Origin: Paragonimus skrjabini miyazakii
Taxonomy: Eukaryota > Platyhelminthes > Trematoda > Plagiorchiida > Troglotrematidae
Assembly: GCA_014338405.1 (NCBI GenBank)
Contig: JTDE01000141.1
Coordinates: forward strand, 85,094-149,093
Length of the DNA: 64,000 bases
Direction: 5' to 3'
Shown: positions 1-10,702 of the stretch, piece by piece
How positions within the stretch are numbered: position 1 is the stretch's first letter
How the letters are laid out: every line of letters begins with the position of its first letter
Notes under the pieces: model-generated
What the model saw: the letters and a program-made list of their open reading frames with translations, nothing else
The model's database searches: none
What the model was told of the DNA's origin: nothing
Made by a program: the position numbers and the translations under genes

Positions 1-874
1 ATAACTTTGTGGCCAGATATCTCTAAACGTATACATGGGAGCAATAACAACAGCATATGTTCTATCATTCAGGGTAAACATATGGAATATTCTTCTGACT
101 ACCTAGACCACCAACTACAGCCAATACTAGATTGACCAGGCTGACCACTTCTCGTTTGTCTATTCTCCGCATAAACACGTAAGCCGCTTACAGAAAGTCA
201 ACTTGCAACGTATTAACTTTTTTAGTCATCGTACATTCGGTAGGTATTCGAACACCAGTGAAGTACATCCTCAAGACAATCAAGTGTGAGTCTTGGTCAG
301 GTACACTGTGGGAAACCTGATCGCTTCACAACTTAAGCCGGTACTTGTAAACCGACGACTCAGGCAAGTTGAACTATTCCTGTAAACCACAAAGGTGCTC
401 CTGTTTGAGTGAATGCTTGTAGTGTTCCGATGAGCAAACAGTTATACCGAAACCTTCCAAATATAACAAACTGACTTTTATTGGCTAGAGGTTGCTGAAG
501 CCTACAGCTCTCAACTGGCGATACTAACCCTCATTTTGCCACGTTTTCGAGAGAATCTGAACAGGATCGACCTACTTCACACACCTATGAAATAACCAAG
601 ATTTAAAAAATAGGCTTCACAAAAATCGTATGACCAGTAGGAAATTTACAGATTAAAGGAATCTGAGAAAACGCATGTGCATGCGGATCAATTATGAATG
701 GTTTGGACAGAGTCGACGAGTCGGAAGAATGTTTCAGGTGCAGGAGATCGGCAATAGAAAGGCTGGGGATGGGAAATTCGGAAGATAGTAAACGGAAAAA
801 CCCACCAGTGTTACAACAACCGCACTGCAACAAATAACGCGCTAGATTTCCTGGCCACAACATTCGGGTTTTAC
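1..874. other. No gene recognised
   Basis: Left edge, downstream of the copine exons found. The von Willebrand A exons should follow on this side but none was recognisable. Confidence 0.5.
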
Positions 875-946
875 CAGAACAGTGCTGCGAAGTTCCTTGC
901 CTACTTGGGGTGGGATGGAAGTACAGTATCTTTTCCATTCTGCGAA
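875..946 (-). CDS. Possible copine exon after C2B
   Basis: A strong acceptor (CCTTTTTCACATTAG) is followed by 72 bases in phase 0, the phase demanded by the exon at 3609-3537. They read FAEWKRYCTSI then PPQVGKELRSTVL and end at GTAAAA, a weaker donor. Copines have a basic linker followed by Y.NSG...V at this point, so KELRSTVLV could correspond, but similarity is weak. An overlapping 127-codon open frame exists in another phase and looks unrelated to anything I know. Treat this as a hypothesis resting on order, strand, acceptor quality and phase. Confidence 0.3.
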
Positions 947-1267
947 CTAATGTGAAAAAGGAACGACTTTGTTTACTCCAAAACACACTTCTTCAGGTGA
1001 TTTCTATATCAGTACTAACAAGGAAGGTTAGAACTCATGCAATTTTATCATGTATTACAGGATTCACTTGTTAGAGTGTGCCAGCTAGTGAATGTTGCCG
1101 CTTTACCGTGGAAAGCTGATTCGTCAACTTACGTTCAGAAATGGTGGCGCAAAACATTTTGAACAGCACTGTGTTGCATAAATTCGGTGAAACTTGTTGA
1201 TTGTTTGGCTGCCGAATTAAATTCTCAAAATTATTTATTTGTATCTAATTCATCAGCAACTATAACA

Positions 1268-1438
1268 CATTGCGAGATGTTAGCAATTCGTAAATTATCT
1301 CCAGTCACTGACATGAAATATTATAACATATAGGACTTGGGGATGGCAAGAACAATAGAAACAATTAATGAGTGGGTTTACATGAAACAAGAACTGTTTT
1401 CAGTTCCAGAGCAGACAAACTGCCTGAGTCAAACGTTT
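1268..1438 (+). repeat. Inverted repeat, left arm of PLE relic 1
   Basis: This arm pairs with 1913-2083 on the opposite strand over about 170 bp with roughly 80-85% identity by eye. The most conserved stretch runs from AACAATAGAAACAATTAA through CCAGAGCAGACAAACTG. The arm ends abruptly where the PLE linker coding sequence begins, marking the junction of inverted and direct parts. Confidence 0.8.
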
Positions 1439-1951
1439 CTGAACCTATCTTTCAAAGGCGATCATATAACAGCTGACGTAAGTACAAAATTACAGTCTGC
1501 TCTAACTCGCACATACCCTTCGGCTGAAGTGCGGTTGCTACTCACAACTAGGAATGTCGCTCAGCTTGTTCACAATCGTGCCCTACCGAAATGTTCCGTC
1601 TCACATGTAACCTATCAGTTCACTTGCAGTGGCGGTGACATCTATATCGGCAGGGCAGATCGGCGCCTATGACGAAGAATGACTGAACGTATTCCTAAGA
1701 TGTTGCTACACGCCATGACACAACAAGCAATCGCAACGGAGTGATTGGGACGAAGTCCGATCTCATCCATAGCAAAGCACATCATGGAAACAGGTCATGT
1801 TGTTGACCTCGCCAACGCGTTTCAAGTGTTTTTGCGTAATCGGAATCCGAAGCTGCTTGCCTTCTCCAAAGCTATGCTAATCAGTACTCGCCGTCCGGTC
1901 CGGTGTGTGCACAAACTGTTTACTCACGCAGTTTGTCTGCTCTGGAACTGA
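1337..1951 (+). pseudogene. PLE GIY-YIG endonuclease fragment (two in-frame stops)
   Basis: One reading frame runs through the region with stops at 1670-1672 and 1742-1744. After the inverted-arm residues it contains FKGDHITADVSTKL and RTYPSAEVRLL, the linker typical of PLEs. It then has YQFTCSGGDIYIGRADRRL, a GIY-YIG endonuclease N-terminus with the aromatic and glycine pattern kept. Beyond the stops it continues with SSIAKHIMETGHVVD and a run ending near AMLISTRRPV, the C-terminal part of the PLE endonuclease. Both stops could have arisen from CGA to TGA changes. The reverse transcriptase is missing entirely. Confidence 0.75.
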
Positions 1952-2083
1952 TAACAGTCCATGTTTCATGTAAACCCACTCGTTAATTGTTTCTATTGTT
2001 CTTGCTATCCCCAGGTCGTATATAGTATAATGTTCCAGGTCAGTGACGGGAGAGAATATACGAAATGTTATCATCTTGCAATG
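1913..2083 (-). repeat. Inverted repeat, right arm of PLE relic 1
   Basis: This is the genuine 3' end of the element: the last coding residues of the endonuclease plus the 3' untranslated part. Its reverse complement matches 1268-1438. The outer end (GTTATCATCTTGCAATG) corresponds to GTTAACATCCCGTGAC at the right edge of the second relic, which fixes the family's 3' terminus. Confidence 0.8.
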
Positions 2084-2290
2084 TATTTTCTCGTTATTGG
2101 TTAACTGGACCAAGAGATCTCAGGTTTTATATTTAAACAAATCTAGTTATCGTCTCGAAATGAGGACACAGTGACTGTCCTGTTAACTCCAATCGATAAC
2201 CCTGCGATTAGGACTTACTAGACAGGTCGAAATCTCCGATCTCATAAAACTTGCTGGGCGATATTTCAAATTAATGATTACTGCTTAATG

Positions 2291-2526
2291 TGAGGTCATT
2301 CGCGCAGTGGTAAACACGGTTGCCTCAGGAACAGCGTGTCCGTGGTTCAAGTCCCGGCAGTGGCGATGATATGCACTACTGACGAGCTCTAATGAGAGCG
2401 AAACTCGAGTCTAGTGCTTCCTCTGTTCGAAAGGGGCCGACTGGAAAGTCTATGGGAATGCGACAGCTGCGATCAATTGTGGGTGATGTTCAAATTGAAA
2501 TAAGCCCAATCCTCGACTACTCAACA
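2291..2526 (+). mobile_element. tRNA-headed SINE with hammerhead ribozyme, copy A
   Basis: The 5' part looks tRNA-derived. A D-arm/box-A-like GCGCAGTGGTAAACACG is followed about 35 bases later by a box-B-like GGTTCAAGTCC (2344-2354). A complete hammerhead motif follows at 2373-2417, then a body containing GGGAATGCGACAGCTGCGAT and GGGTGATGTTCAA. The same order is seen at 48168 (+) and, reversed, at 63929-63665. RNA polymerase III promoter plus hammerhead is the layout described for schistosome Sm-alpha SINEs; whether this is an orthologous family needs a database comparison. The copy is cut short relative to the 63-kb copy. Confidence 0.75.
2373..2417 (+). ncRNA. Hammerhead ribozyme (apparently intact core)
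   Basis: GCACTA (2373-2378) pairs with TAGTGC (2412-2417) as stem I. The core CTGACGA (2379-2385) fits CUGANGA. Stem II is GCTCT/AGAGC with an AATG loop. GAAA occupies 2400-2403, and ACTC/GAGT forms a very short stem III with no loop. Cleavage would fall after C2411. Minimal stem III versions like this have been reported for retroelement-encoded hammerheads and usually work best as dimers. All conserved core bases are present. Confidence 0.85.
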
Positions 2527-3536
2527 TTAATCTAAAATGTCGCCTAGCAGGTTTAATGAGATCGGAAATCTAGTTATATGTGTCGGCCTTCTGAATTAAA
2601 ACTTTTGTCATCATCCGCAAATTCTTTCACATTAGAGTGTTCAAGCCAACCAGCTTTCTATAGGACTCCGAACGACGTATTTCTGTTGTATGTTAGGACA
2701 TAGCACACTTGTTTTCCAGTTTGTTTCAGTCTACAAAAAATGTTCTTTCACAAATGTCAACATTTAATATTACCAGCCAAGACTAGAAATAAGTGACCAC
2801 ATCAAATATTTCAGCCGTAACCTAGTCCATTAGCTATCAGTGTGCGTTATATCACCGTTGTCATTCGGGATGAACTATGTGCACTTGGCTGTCGAATAGA
2901 CAGACAGCAAAGGCATAAGATATACATCTTGACAATACAACTTTTTCAAAGTCTGAAGACAGCTCCATAATATCTTAGTTGGGAATTGTTCTATTCTATG
3001 TGAACCTATCTTCATTTCGTTATTAATTTATAACGTTGGTTGATTTATGCACTCCGCATTGACACCCTCATGGAAACTTTGTCTTGCGTCTAAACCGGGA
3101 AATTGAAACCTTTAAAAATCAAGCATACTGATTAAACACCGATAGCAAAACTGAGTAGGCACGCATAATTTGTCAAGTACATCGTGCATAGCGTTCCATA
3201 ATTTACAGTATTCAGCTGCATTTAGCTCCTGACTACATTTTGTTGGATAAATATGTTTGGTGAAAACACATCGTGAAAATCTTTAGAGTGACAGAATAGA
3301 TGTAGGCTAATCTGCAAATTGTTGTAAATATTATGCACAACTATTCACTTTTGTGTTATATTTGTACGAGGTGTCGGTATAGTGCAAAACGTTTTGCTGG
3401 CTTTTCAGTGGTGGTCGATAATGCCACAATATGTAGCAAATTAACATCAAAAAATTAATATAATTATAGATGGTTCGCCAGTCAACGCAGAAAGACGTGC
3501 ACATGTATCAATTTGCCTTAAAAGTTGCAGACTTAC
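2527..3536. other. Nothing recognised (copine intron or downstream DNA)
   Basis: AT-rich, no open frame of interest, between a SINE and a copine exon. Confidence 0.5.
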
Positions 3537-3609
3537 CTTGAATTCAATAACGTTCTCTTTGGCCCGCAAAAGTTCACTGACCGTGGTGGTGAACTCACCA
3601 ATTAGATCG
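3537..3609 (-). CDS. Copine exon: end of C2B (DLIGEF motif)
   Basis: The exon follows a strong pyrimidine tract ending TTATTATCAG and stops at AAG before GTAAGT. One base completes a Ser codon with the previous exon, and the rest reads DLIGEFTTTVSELL and then RAKENVIEFK. HDLIGEF.TT...L is the diagnostic end of copine C2B. It ends in phase 0. The next segment of the protein (lysine-rich linker and von Willebrand A domain) would lie further left. A candidate continuation is at 946-875. The stretch 3610-10654 is the preceding intron and contains the N gap and repeat fragments. Confidence 0.75.
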
Positions 3610-3984
3610 CTGATAATAAAACGAGAAAACACACTGAAAATTGGCGGCCTATTAAACTTATGATGATCAGCGCATAAAAGTTACTTTATTCGGTGTGCTA
3701 GCATCCTCATCTTTGAAAACTACAATGTAGCGCTTAGTGATCGAATAAATGCTCAAGTACAGCGCACAGTTATTGCATGGAAAGTGCCTATGACTGCAGA
3801 GTAGAATTGCGCGAGCACTACCATAGAAGCTCACGTTTCGAGAAAACAGCACGGTTGCCTTATGAGTGAGTGGCCAGAGTTTTGTTCTCGATCGTGGCAA
3901 GTACACATACCATTGATGAGTTATAACAATATCAAAACCTCGAGCCTAAAGTTTAAATTTGAAAGAGGTTAGCAAGAAATTCTA

Positions 3985-4032
3985 CCTGAATGCGACAGCT
4001 GCAATCAAATGTGAGTAGTGTTCAATTTGAGA
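3985..4032 (+). repeat. Hammerhead-SINE body fragment
   Basis: About 48 bases match the SINE body downstream of the ribozyme (AATGCGACAGCTGC, then a GATGTTCAA-like segment). No tRNA head or ribozyme precedes it. It lies in the copine intron. Confidence 0.55.
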
Positions 4033-4251
4033 GTGAAATTGAGCTTTGGGATTGTTGACTTGTGCAAGCACTTCATATTTGATTTTCTTGGTCAGATGAG
4101 ACGAGCCTGAGGCTATCCGTTTGTCTGAATTTGCTTTGACAGTGTAACATGCTGACATATCGCTCGACGTTTGTTAAGCGGTTCCAGTGGATCAACACTT
4201 AAGTCTATATTTTATAATAGCACCTGAGATGTGGATACTTTCTAGTAACCA

Positions 4252-4351
4252 NNNNNNNNNNNNNNNNNNNNNNNNNNNNNNNNNNNNNNNNNNNNNNNNN
4301 NNNNNNNNNNNNNNNNNNNNNNNNNNNNNNNNNNNNNNNNNNNNNNNNNNN
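4252..4351. other. Assembly gap (100 N)
   Basis: Exactly 100 undetermined bases, the conventional size for a gap of unknown length. It falls in the copine intron between the exons at 10702-10655 and 3609-3537, so true intron length is uncertain. Confidence 0.98.
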
Positions 4352-7300
4352 TTAAAGCTAGATATTTATACCCTTGTCTTTTATCATTCCATTAAGACAA
4401 AACATTTAAATGCTATTCGATATTTACAGCAGAAAAAAGTGTTTTGTTAAAGGAGTGAAATAAAATAACTGGGTGAAGTCCGTTATTAGTGATTAATTAT
4501 TTTGCAAGTTTTTCATCGAAAACGTTACACAAAACCAAGTTTTGATGCAAATAAGATAATGGACAAGTTGATGATTATGAAGCTAAAACTGTCCAGTTTG
4601 TTCAGTGAGAAATATTATCAAATATGTGTGACACGCACATCTTTCAATGCATGCCGCTGACGAGTACAACCATTCCGGGTCGTCGGTAAGCTTGTTAATA
4701 TCAATCATCATGGATAACATTTGTTACATTGTCTTTGAGGCCAGTGGTTAGCAACCATTGTTCATCCGGACAATTCAAGACTAGCTTCACGCTCTATAGC
4801 ACAACCTTACTTGTGTTAGTTAGAGTGACAAAACCGTTGTTCCTTTAGAGACGACAATTTCAACGGCAAACCTTTTCTGTCAGAAATTTATTGACAATTT
4901 TCTCAATGACATTGCAACTAATGAAGCTGACAACAGCTTTTACGCTGAGTCGGACGAATGTCCGAAGTTATATCCTAAATCTGCGAGTATACTGTAATAA
5001 CCAGCTCAGTCTATTGATTTATACAATAGCTCCCGTTACCTATGAAGAATCATGCAGAATTTTCATTGCAGTGTTTGCTTCAAAGCGTCACGCATTTTTG
5101 ATGGATAACTAACTCTTGAAAGAAAAAGTATTAGTATCGTATAAATACTAAAACTTTCAGCTCCACTGAGACCCAGTGTCTTTTTTACTGTTACATTACA
5201 AGCTTTTAGAAAGTGTTTTGTTGAGGGAATTTTAAATTATATCCCGCACTGAGATGAGAACTAGGTTGTTTACAATATCACTTAATCTGTGTTTCACACC
5301 CATATGGTCTACGTTTCAATTTTACTGATCAGAAAACAAAATTGTCCCCGTTTTTTTATTAGGCTGAACCAATCAGTATACTAGATAGTAACCTTTTGTT
5401 ATCAGGTAATTAATTAACCAAACGTGGTTTCATTAAACCTGGCCATTTTTTTCATCGTGACAAGTAAACCTTCACAATAAAACCAAGCAACATTGGCTTC
5501 TGACTGAGTTATATCCTACTATAATTTCTGTTTGCATTTCACGTGTTCGATGTGGACTTGAGTTAAACGTGTGCAGATATATCTAACTATTAAAAAGTGA
5601 AACTAGACTTTAGCGACTGATTCATGCAATTATTTTTATCCAGTTTTTATCATAATTCATAATTTAACAGCTGTCATTCACAGCAAGAGGACCTCGCTTC
5701 ACCGATTTATATCGTGGTTTTTCTAACATCTTGCAAGCGATAATCTTAGTTATGTAATAAAACCATGCAGTTTTTTACCTTCTCACTTAGTGTGATGTAT
5801 ACAGTCTATTCTATACAAGCTGAACATCTAGCGCGGTTGCCAACTTTCCAAAAGTATGCTGAGAAGATTATGTATGTTCGCGTTATTCTACATTAATCGA
5901 TTTTGTTCCACTGTTCTGTAGCATTCTGTCCCACATTTTGCAGCATGTAAGTCGTACCCTCACTCACATAGGTCCATGCAATAAACTTGCCTATAGGATC
6001 ATTTCAAACGTGTACCACCCGGGAAATGTCAAATTCTTCAAATGTATGTCTGTTTACGCCGCTTTGTTGCAATACGACAACGAAAACAGCAGCGACTTTT
6101 TTAAGTGTTGATTTGGTTTTATGTTTTGTTAAATCTATGTCTTCAATAGTCAAAACGTGGCGAACAAGCTCGTTTTTGGTGTATCATCTTCAGGCCAAAT
6201 ACAACATAGTTAATATGAAATTAGTTGTCAAGTCAGGATTTTGTGAAATTCAATGCAGTGTGAATCTAATGTCATTTTGGGATTACGGACATGGTTACTG
6301 TGGTGACGTATCAAGTGTTCCAACGATGACAGGCCGTGGCAACTTCAGCGCTTGTCCCTAAAACAAAAATGTGTCCGCATTTCAAGCGTTTTCCGTAGCA
6401 AAATAGACTGAACAACCTCATACACATTATGCAAGTAACCAATCTCACTGACCATACCAACCCGATAAGTTGCCTCAACCGCTTTCGTGCACGTAACGTC
6501 GGCTGGTAAGTTCGGATAAGTATCGCTTTGCAGAAAGTTAATATCTTCGGATTTAGATTCCCAACAGTATCTTTAATGAGTTTAATCGGTGTACTTGATG
6601 ACCTGTTGTCATGAGGTGTTTAATAATAGATGACGTTGGATTTCGAACTGTCAGTGCACCAACTTGAGGCTGGTGGGTCATGTGTTGTTTCTGCCATTTC
6701 GGGATGACTTCGGCAACGTAAACGTCACTGCAACCGCCTTGCTAAACCCAGCTGACTCGGTGATAATCATATAATGATCTCTGTAAATTTAGAAACCACA
6801 TAAAGCAACGCTTTCGGGAAAAAAGTTTCTGTTTATTTTTTCTATGTTCTAATTCGAAGATGGTTTTGATTGTGATCCGTTTCTAATCCTTTAATAGAAG
6901 ACTGATCGATGGAAAACAAGATACTGTTGACAGTTCCGTTAATTTGGTAGCTCAGCTTTTGAATATGACGGCAGATATAAGTTGGCAGTAAGACGTAAGC
7001 TAAAACACAACGTGCTCACTAATGCCGCTTCATCCATGATCCATTCATTTGTCTGCTTCTTTGTTTCGGATAACAAAGGTAATACCACCGAACACACAGC
7101 AGGAACAGTTTGCTTAAACCAGCCCTGCTCTATGATTCGTTCAACTGTGATTCATAAACTGACACGACGAGGTTGGTTTACACTGTTCACGTGTGGCCTG
7201 CCATTCCATCGCGGCAAACTAAATCCTCCATTCTGGCAATAGCCGAGGCGGTCACAATCCGTTTTCATCACCCGGCCATATATGTTCAAAAGCGGTTCAT

Positions 7301-9380
7301 TTCTGGGCAGTAATCTATAACCAACACGGCCGCTCGGTTGTGTGTCATGTTTAATTGTGTGGCCTGGCTTACAGAAAGATTTTTTTATGGAGAACGCCTG
7401 AAAATTTAATGTAAAAACTATCAGGACGTAAGAAGAAGTTTCGTAACCTTAATTAGGTTGTCCAATCAGTTAAACCTAAAGTGTGTACCTTAGAATTTAA
7501 ACTGCCGGTGCCAGACAAATGCTTCTGTTTGACGACCAACAAATATTTCGAATAAGTTAGAGAAAACGTCAGTTTGCATGCGCTGTATAGAGGTAATTTG
7601 AATGGACTGATAATAGAAAGAATCAGAGTAGAAGTGATGTAGACGATGCAGTTAGGGAAGCGGTTAACAATTAACTTTACTGTCTCAATTCCAATAGCAT
7701 GTGCATACCACGGATTGGAGATTAGATAGATGAAAGTGTGATGCCTGAGTTTTAGATTCACCTTCATATCAAACCTGTATTAAACCGTTTGTGAGGCGAA
7801 AAGTCGAAAGAAGGGATTAGAGACAGACAGTAATGTTCAAAATTGGTTTGTAGTGAAAAAACCGTTCCTCAATAATAAGGCTGTAATTACTCAGCTGCGG
7901 AGTGTAAAAATATGGTAAGTTTGGACGTTTCTGTTGTTGCAAACATAGAGTATAATCCATCATGCTAAGCTCACATAAACTGCCAGATGTAGCTTTATAA
8001 AGTTCTCAACAACTTGATTTACAAGTTGCTGAGCAGACCGAAATTCGGACAGGTCTTCAGAACTCACCTCACAAGGATCCAGAAATCATACTACACTGTT
8101 GCCGCCACTTGCTCAAAATCCCTGCAGTAGTACAGACGCCCCCTAGTTGCGAAACCACCTTCTCAGATTGAATGCAACAGTTTACTGTTGCCATGAGCTT
8201 ATTTGTAAACGTCTGTCACGTAGTCTAATAAATATCGGTCGTTCGTTTAAGCACTGTTTCCAGTTTACCCATAGGTGTGACATTTATTCATTCACCTGAC
8301 TTCGGAAACGTGAGGAGTTTCATAGTTGAATTAAACGTTCTTACGACAAGTTCTTTTTTGTTTCTCCTAGCTTGCTACAGAATAGCCCGTGCTTCGACGA
8401 CGCAGCCGTCACCTTGCTCTTTGATGGTATCTAAGCTATTAATTTAACTTCCAGAAACGATCTAGTGGTTATCTCGTCCACCACCCGCACTTTGCCATAC
8501 CGTCAAATGTGCTAGTCTGTCAGACAACGTACCGGAATTTAAACATCTTGGTTTAGAAGGAATAATTAACGATGGTCGCATGACTCGACATGTGTTATTG
8601 GGCACTACAGCCGGCCAACGTATCCAACATATTCTCACCTGTCACAAAGAACTAGGATCACTGATGGCTCTGCGCTTATTGCCTTACCTATTCCAGCTGA
8701 ACGTGAGGCCGGACTCTTGTAAACGTTACATGACTGCAAAATAAATTGATCTATTTTTTGGTGGCGATTGAGTGAAAGTACACATTTACGCAACAAAAGA
8801 TTAGTTCTGCGACACCGAATCACCCTGGTAACTGACTTCGTTGATGTGCATCCATCAAGGTTAACATTACTTAAAATGTGTAATGTTGCTTTATATTAAC
8901 TACTGAACTCCAATATACATAAACCCGTCGTCTGGCCATATATCTTGTAGATACATTGGTGTATCTGAGAAATACATTCCATAAAACATCAAACTTCTCG
9001 TTTCAAATAGTTCTCGTAAGGTCATGCCATTCTTGGCAAAGATGTATAACAGATAACACCTACAACATGTACGCCACCCACTATCTCAGACACCTTTTCA
9101 GCCCCTCTAGAAAAAAGTACCTGATTGGTGCTTTGCTCTTGTGCGAGTAGTAGTCATACCCTTGTCCGGATCTTGGGTTGTTACCTAACCCTGCTTACAT
9201 TAAGCAACTTTGCGGACTACTGCATTGTTGATCTTCCTTATGAAACAACCAAATTAACCGAAACATAGGCTAAGTCGGTTTTGCTGGGAAATAACGCTCA
9301 AGTAAGGCTATCTCCCAGATATAAGACAGTTTACTTTTCCCTAATTTCTTTCTGATAATATCATGACAAGACAGTAAGGA
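4352..9380. other. Copine intron, nothing further recognised
   Basis: Intron sequence right of the assembly gap. The longest frames (up to 124 codons near 6.0-6.4 kb) show no motif or splice support. Confidence 0.6.
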
Positions 9381-9442
9381 TGTGTACTACAAACCAAACA
9401 GAACAAAGGTGAAACTCAAGTCTAGTGCTACTTTTCAAAGGG
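9381..9442 (+). repeat. Hammerhead-SINE fragment with dead ribozyme
   Basis: The stretch TGAAACTCAAGTCTAGTGCT matches the 3' half of the SINE hammerhead (GAAA, stem III, 3' strand of stem I). GTACTAC upstream corresponds to the 5' strand of stem I. The CTGACGA box is degraded and stem II is lost, so it cannot self-cleave. It lies in the copine intron. Confidence 0.55.
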
Positions 9443-10654
9443 TACTGTTTGAAAAACATTTTCGTGAACACGATTCTCGTGTTCACTTTTCACTGACTAC
9501 TAATTTTTGTTAACAAAATTAGTTTATAACTTAACAGCAATTAGCACGTACTTTTCATTACCAGCTAAATGTAGTTACGGTGTTATTCCACAGAACATTG
9601 TTCTACTTACTCAAGCTCTGTGTCGACTTCTTCCCTGAAGGAAAAGAATTAATAAGAATATGCTTCATTCGTATTTAATACACAGCGTCGACGATTGTAA
9701 AAAAAATAAAATTGGTATGTCGAAAACAATAGAGTTTGAAAAAAATTCCCTTTCTGTTAAAAAAACGAGTATCAAGCATTTCAAGTGAAATTTCGTGGCT
9801 AATTACTGAACAGCTGTTTCAAAACATAAACAGTGATTAATTAATGCAAAAACTTTTCTAGTTATTTTTTCAGAACTGATGTTTACATAAGGTGCTTAGA
9901 TCGCTTTTCTCCAGTTTTACCTTTCTGACAGGCCTGTGTAAGTGTGTCTGCTCTGTTGGGTCATTGGCTAGTTCTGTTTAGCTGTACCGTTCTTGGAGTA
10001 CATTTATTTTGCTCTTATTTTAGCGGCACTCCGAGTTAAATTCTGAATCTGTCAACAGCAGATTGCTAGTTTGGTATCTTTTCACTACGATGAGAATAAT
10101 CAAAAGTGAACGGTCTACAGCATATTTCCTCAGGGAACATATATTGTATATGAAAAGTGCATTGACCTACAGCGTGATAAAGTTGAATGTATAAGCACAT
10201 TTAAACGCCATGGTTAGATGACCGACAAATGCCCTTAGGGAAAGTCAACAGGAGGAATAAACGAAGGCAGTTAGATATTTGCTGGGGTAAAAGTGGATTC
10301 AGGGAAGTGGGAGCTAGAATCATGGTGCCGGATATTGCTTCTTTTACGTGGATTGGCTCATTCGTATACCGTAGACCACACGCTCATTACTAGTTCCTCT
10401 TGTATGGTTGCTTAAGTTCCATGTGGAATATTAACCTTCAGTTTTCATTCACGGCTGGTTTTAAGTTGCCCCTTATTGCATGAAAAAGTAGCCATTATGT
10501 AATCGGAGTGTATCCCAACGAAATTGTCGAGAGATCCGATGGGATTATAAGTGACATTATAATTCCAAAGTACCCAGTTATCAAGGCCAAGGAACAAGGA
10601 TCTACACCACGATTAATCAGGTATAATAACAAGTGTATAATTTGTATGACTTAC

Positions 10655-10702
10655 GAGTCGCCAACAGCTCCGTCCCAATCAAAACACCGGAAACACAGTT
10701 CA
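10655..10702 (-). CDS. Copine exon: C2B calcium loop 3
   Basis: This 48-base exon lies between ATTTACCAG and a GTAAGT donor. Its first base completes the TG left by the 15.3-kb exon. It then reads ELCFRCFDWDGAVGD and leaves TC, which the 3.6-kb exon completes. FDWDGAVGDSD is a textbook C2 loop 3 (D.D.....D), equal to the copine YDWDS.GSHD segment, so calcium ligands look intact here. The exon sits about 4.6 kb from one neighbour and 7 kb from the other, showing the large introns of this gene. Phase matches on both sides make chance unlikely. Confidence 0.75.

Larger units (their letters stand above)
1268..2083 (+). mobile_element. Penelope-like element relic 1, endonuclease end only, with inverted ends
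   Basis: An 816-bp relic keeps only the C-terminal part of a PLE polyprotein between two inverted arms. The left arm (1268-1438) is an inverted copy of the 3' end (1913-2083). Both contain the same sequence around GAACAATAGAAACAATTAA and differ by scattered substitutions. The coding part lies between and partly within the arms. A second copy of the same family is at 35591-36245. Inverted segments at one end are a known oddity of Penelope-type insertions, so this is likely one insertion product and not a DNA transposon. Confidence 0.75.

Noticed and set aside
603..986. 127-codon minus-strand open frame
   Set aside because: No motif; the overlapping candidate copine exon uses a different frame and has better splice support.
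1877..2113. 78-codon minus-strand open frame resembling the frame at 1337
   Set aside because: The similarity is the inverted repeat of the PLE relic read on the other strand, not a second gene.
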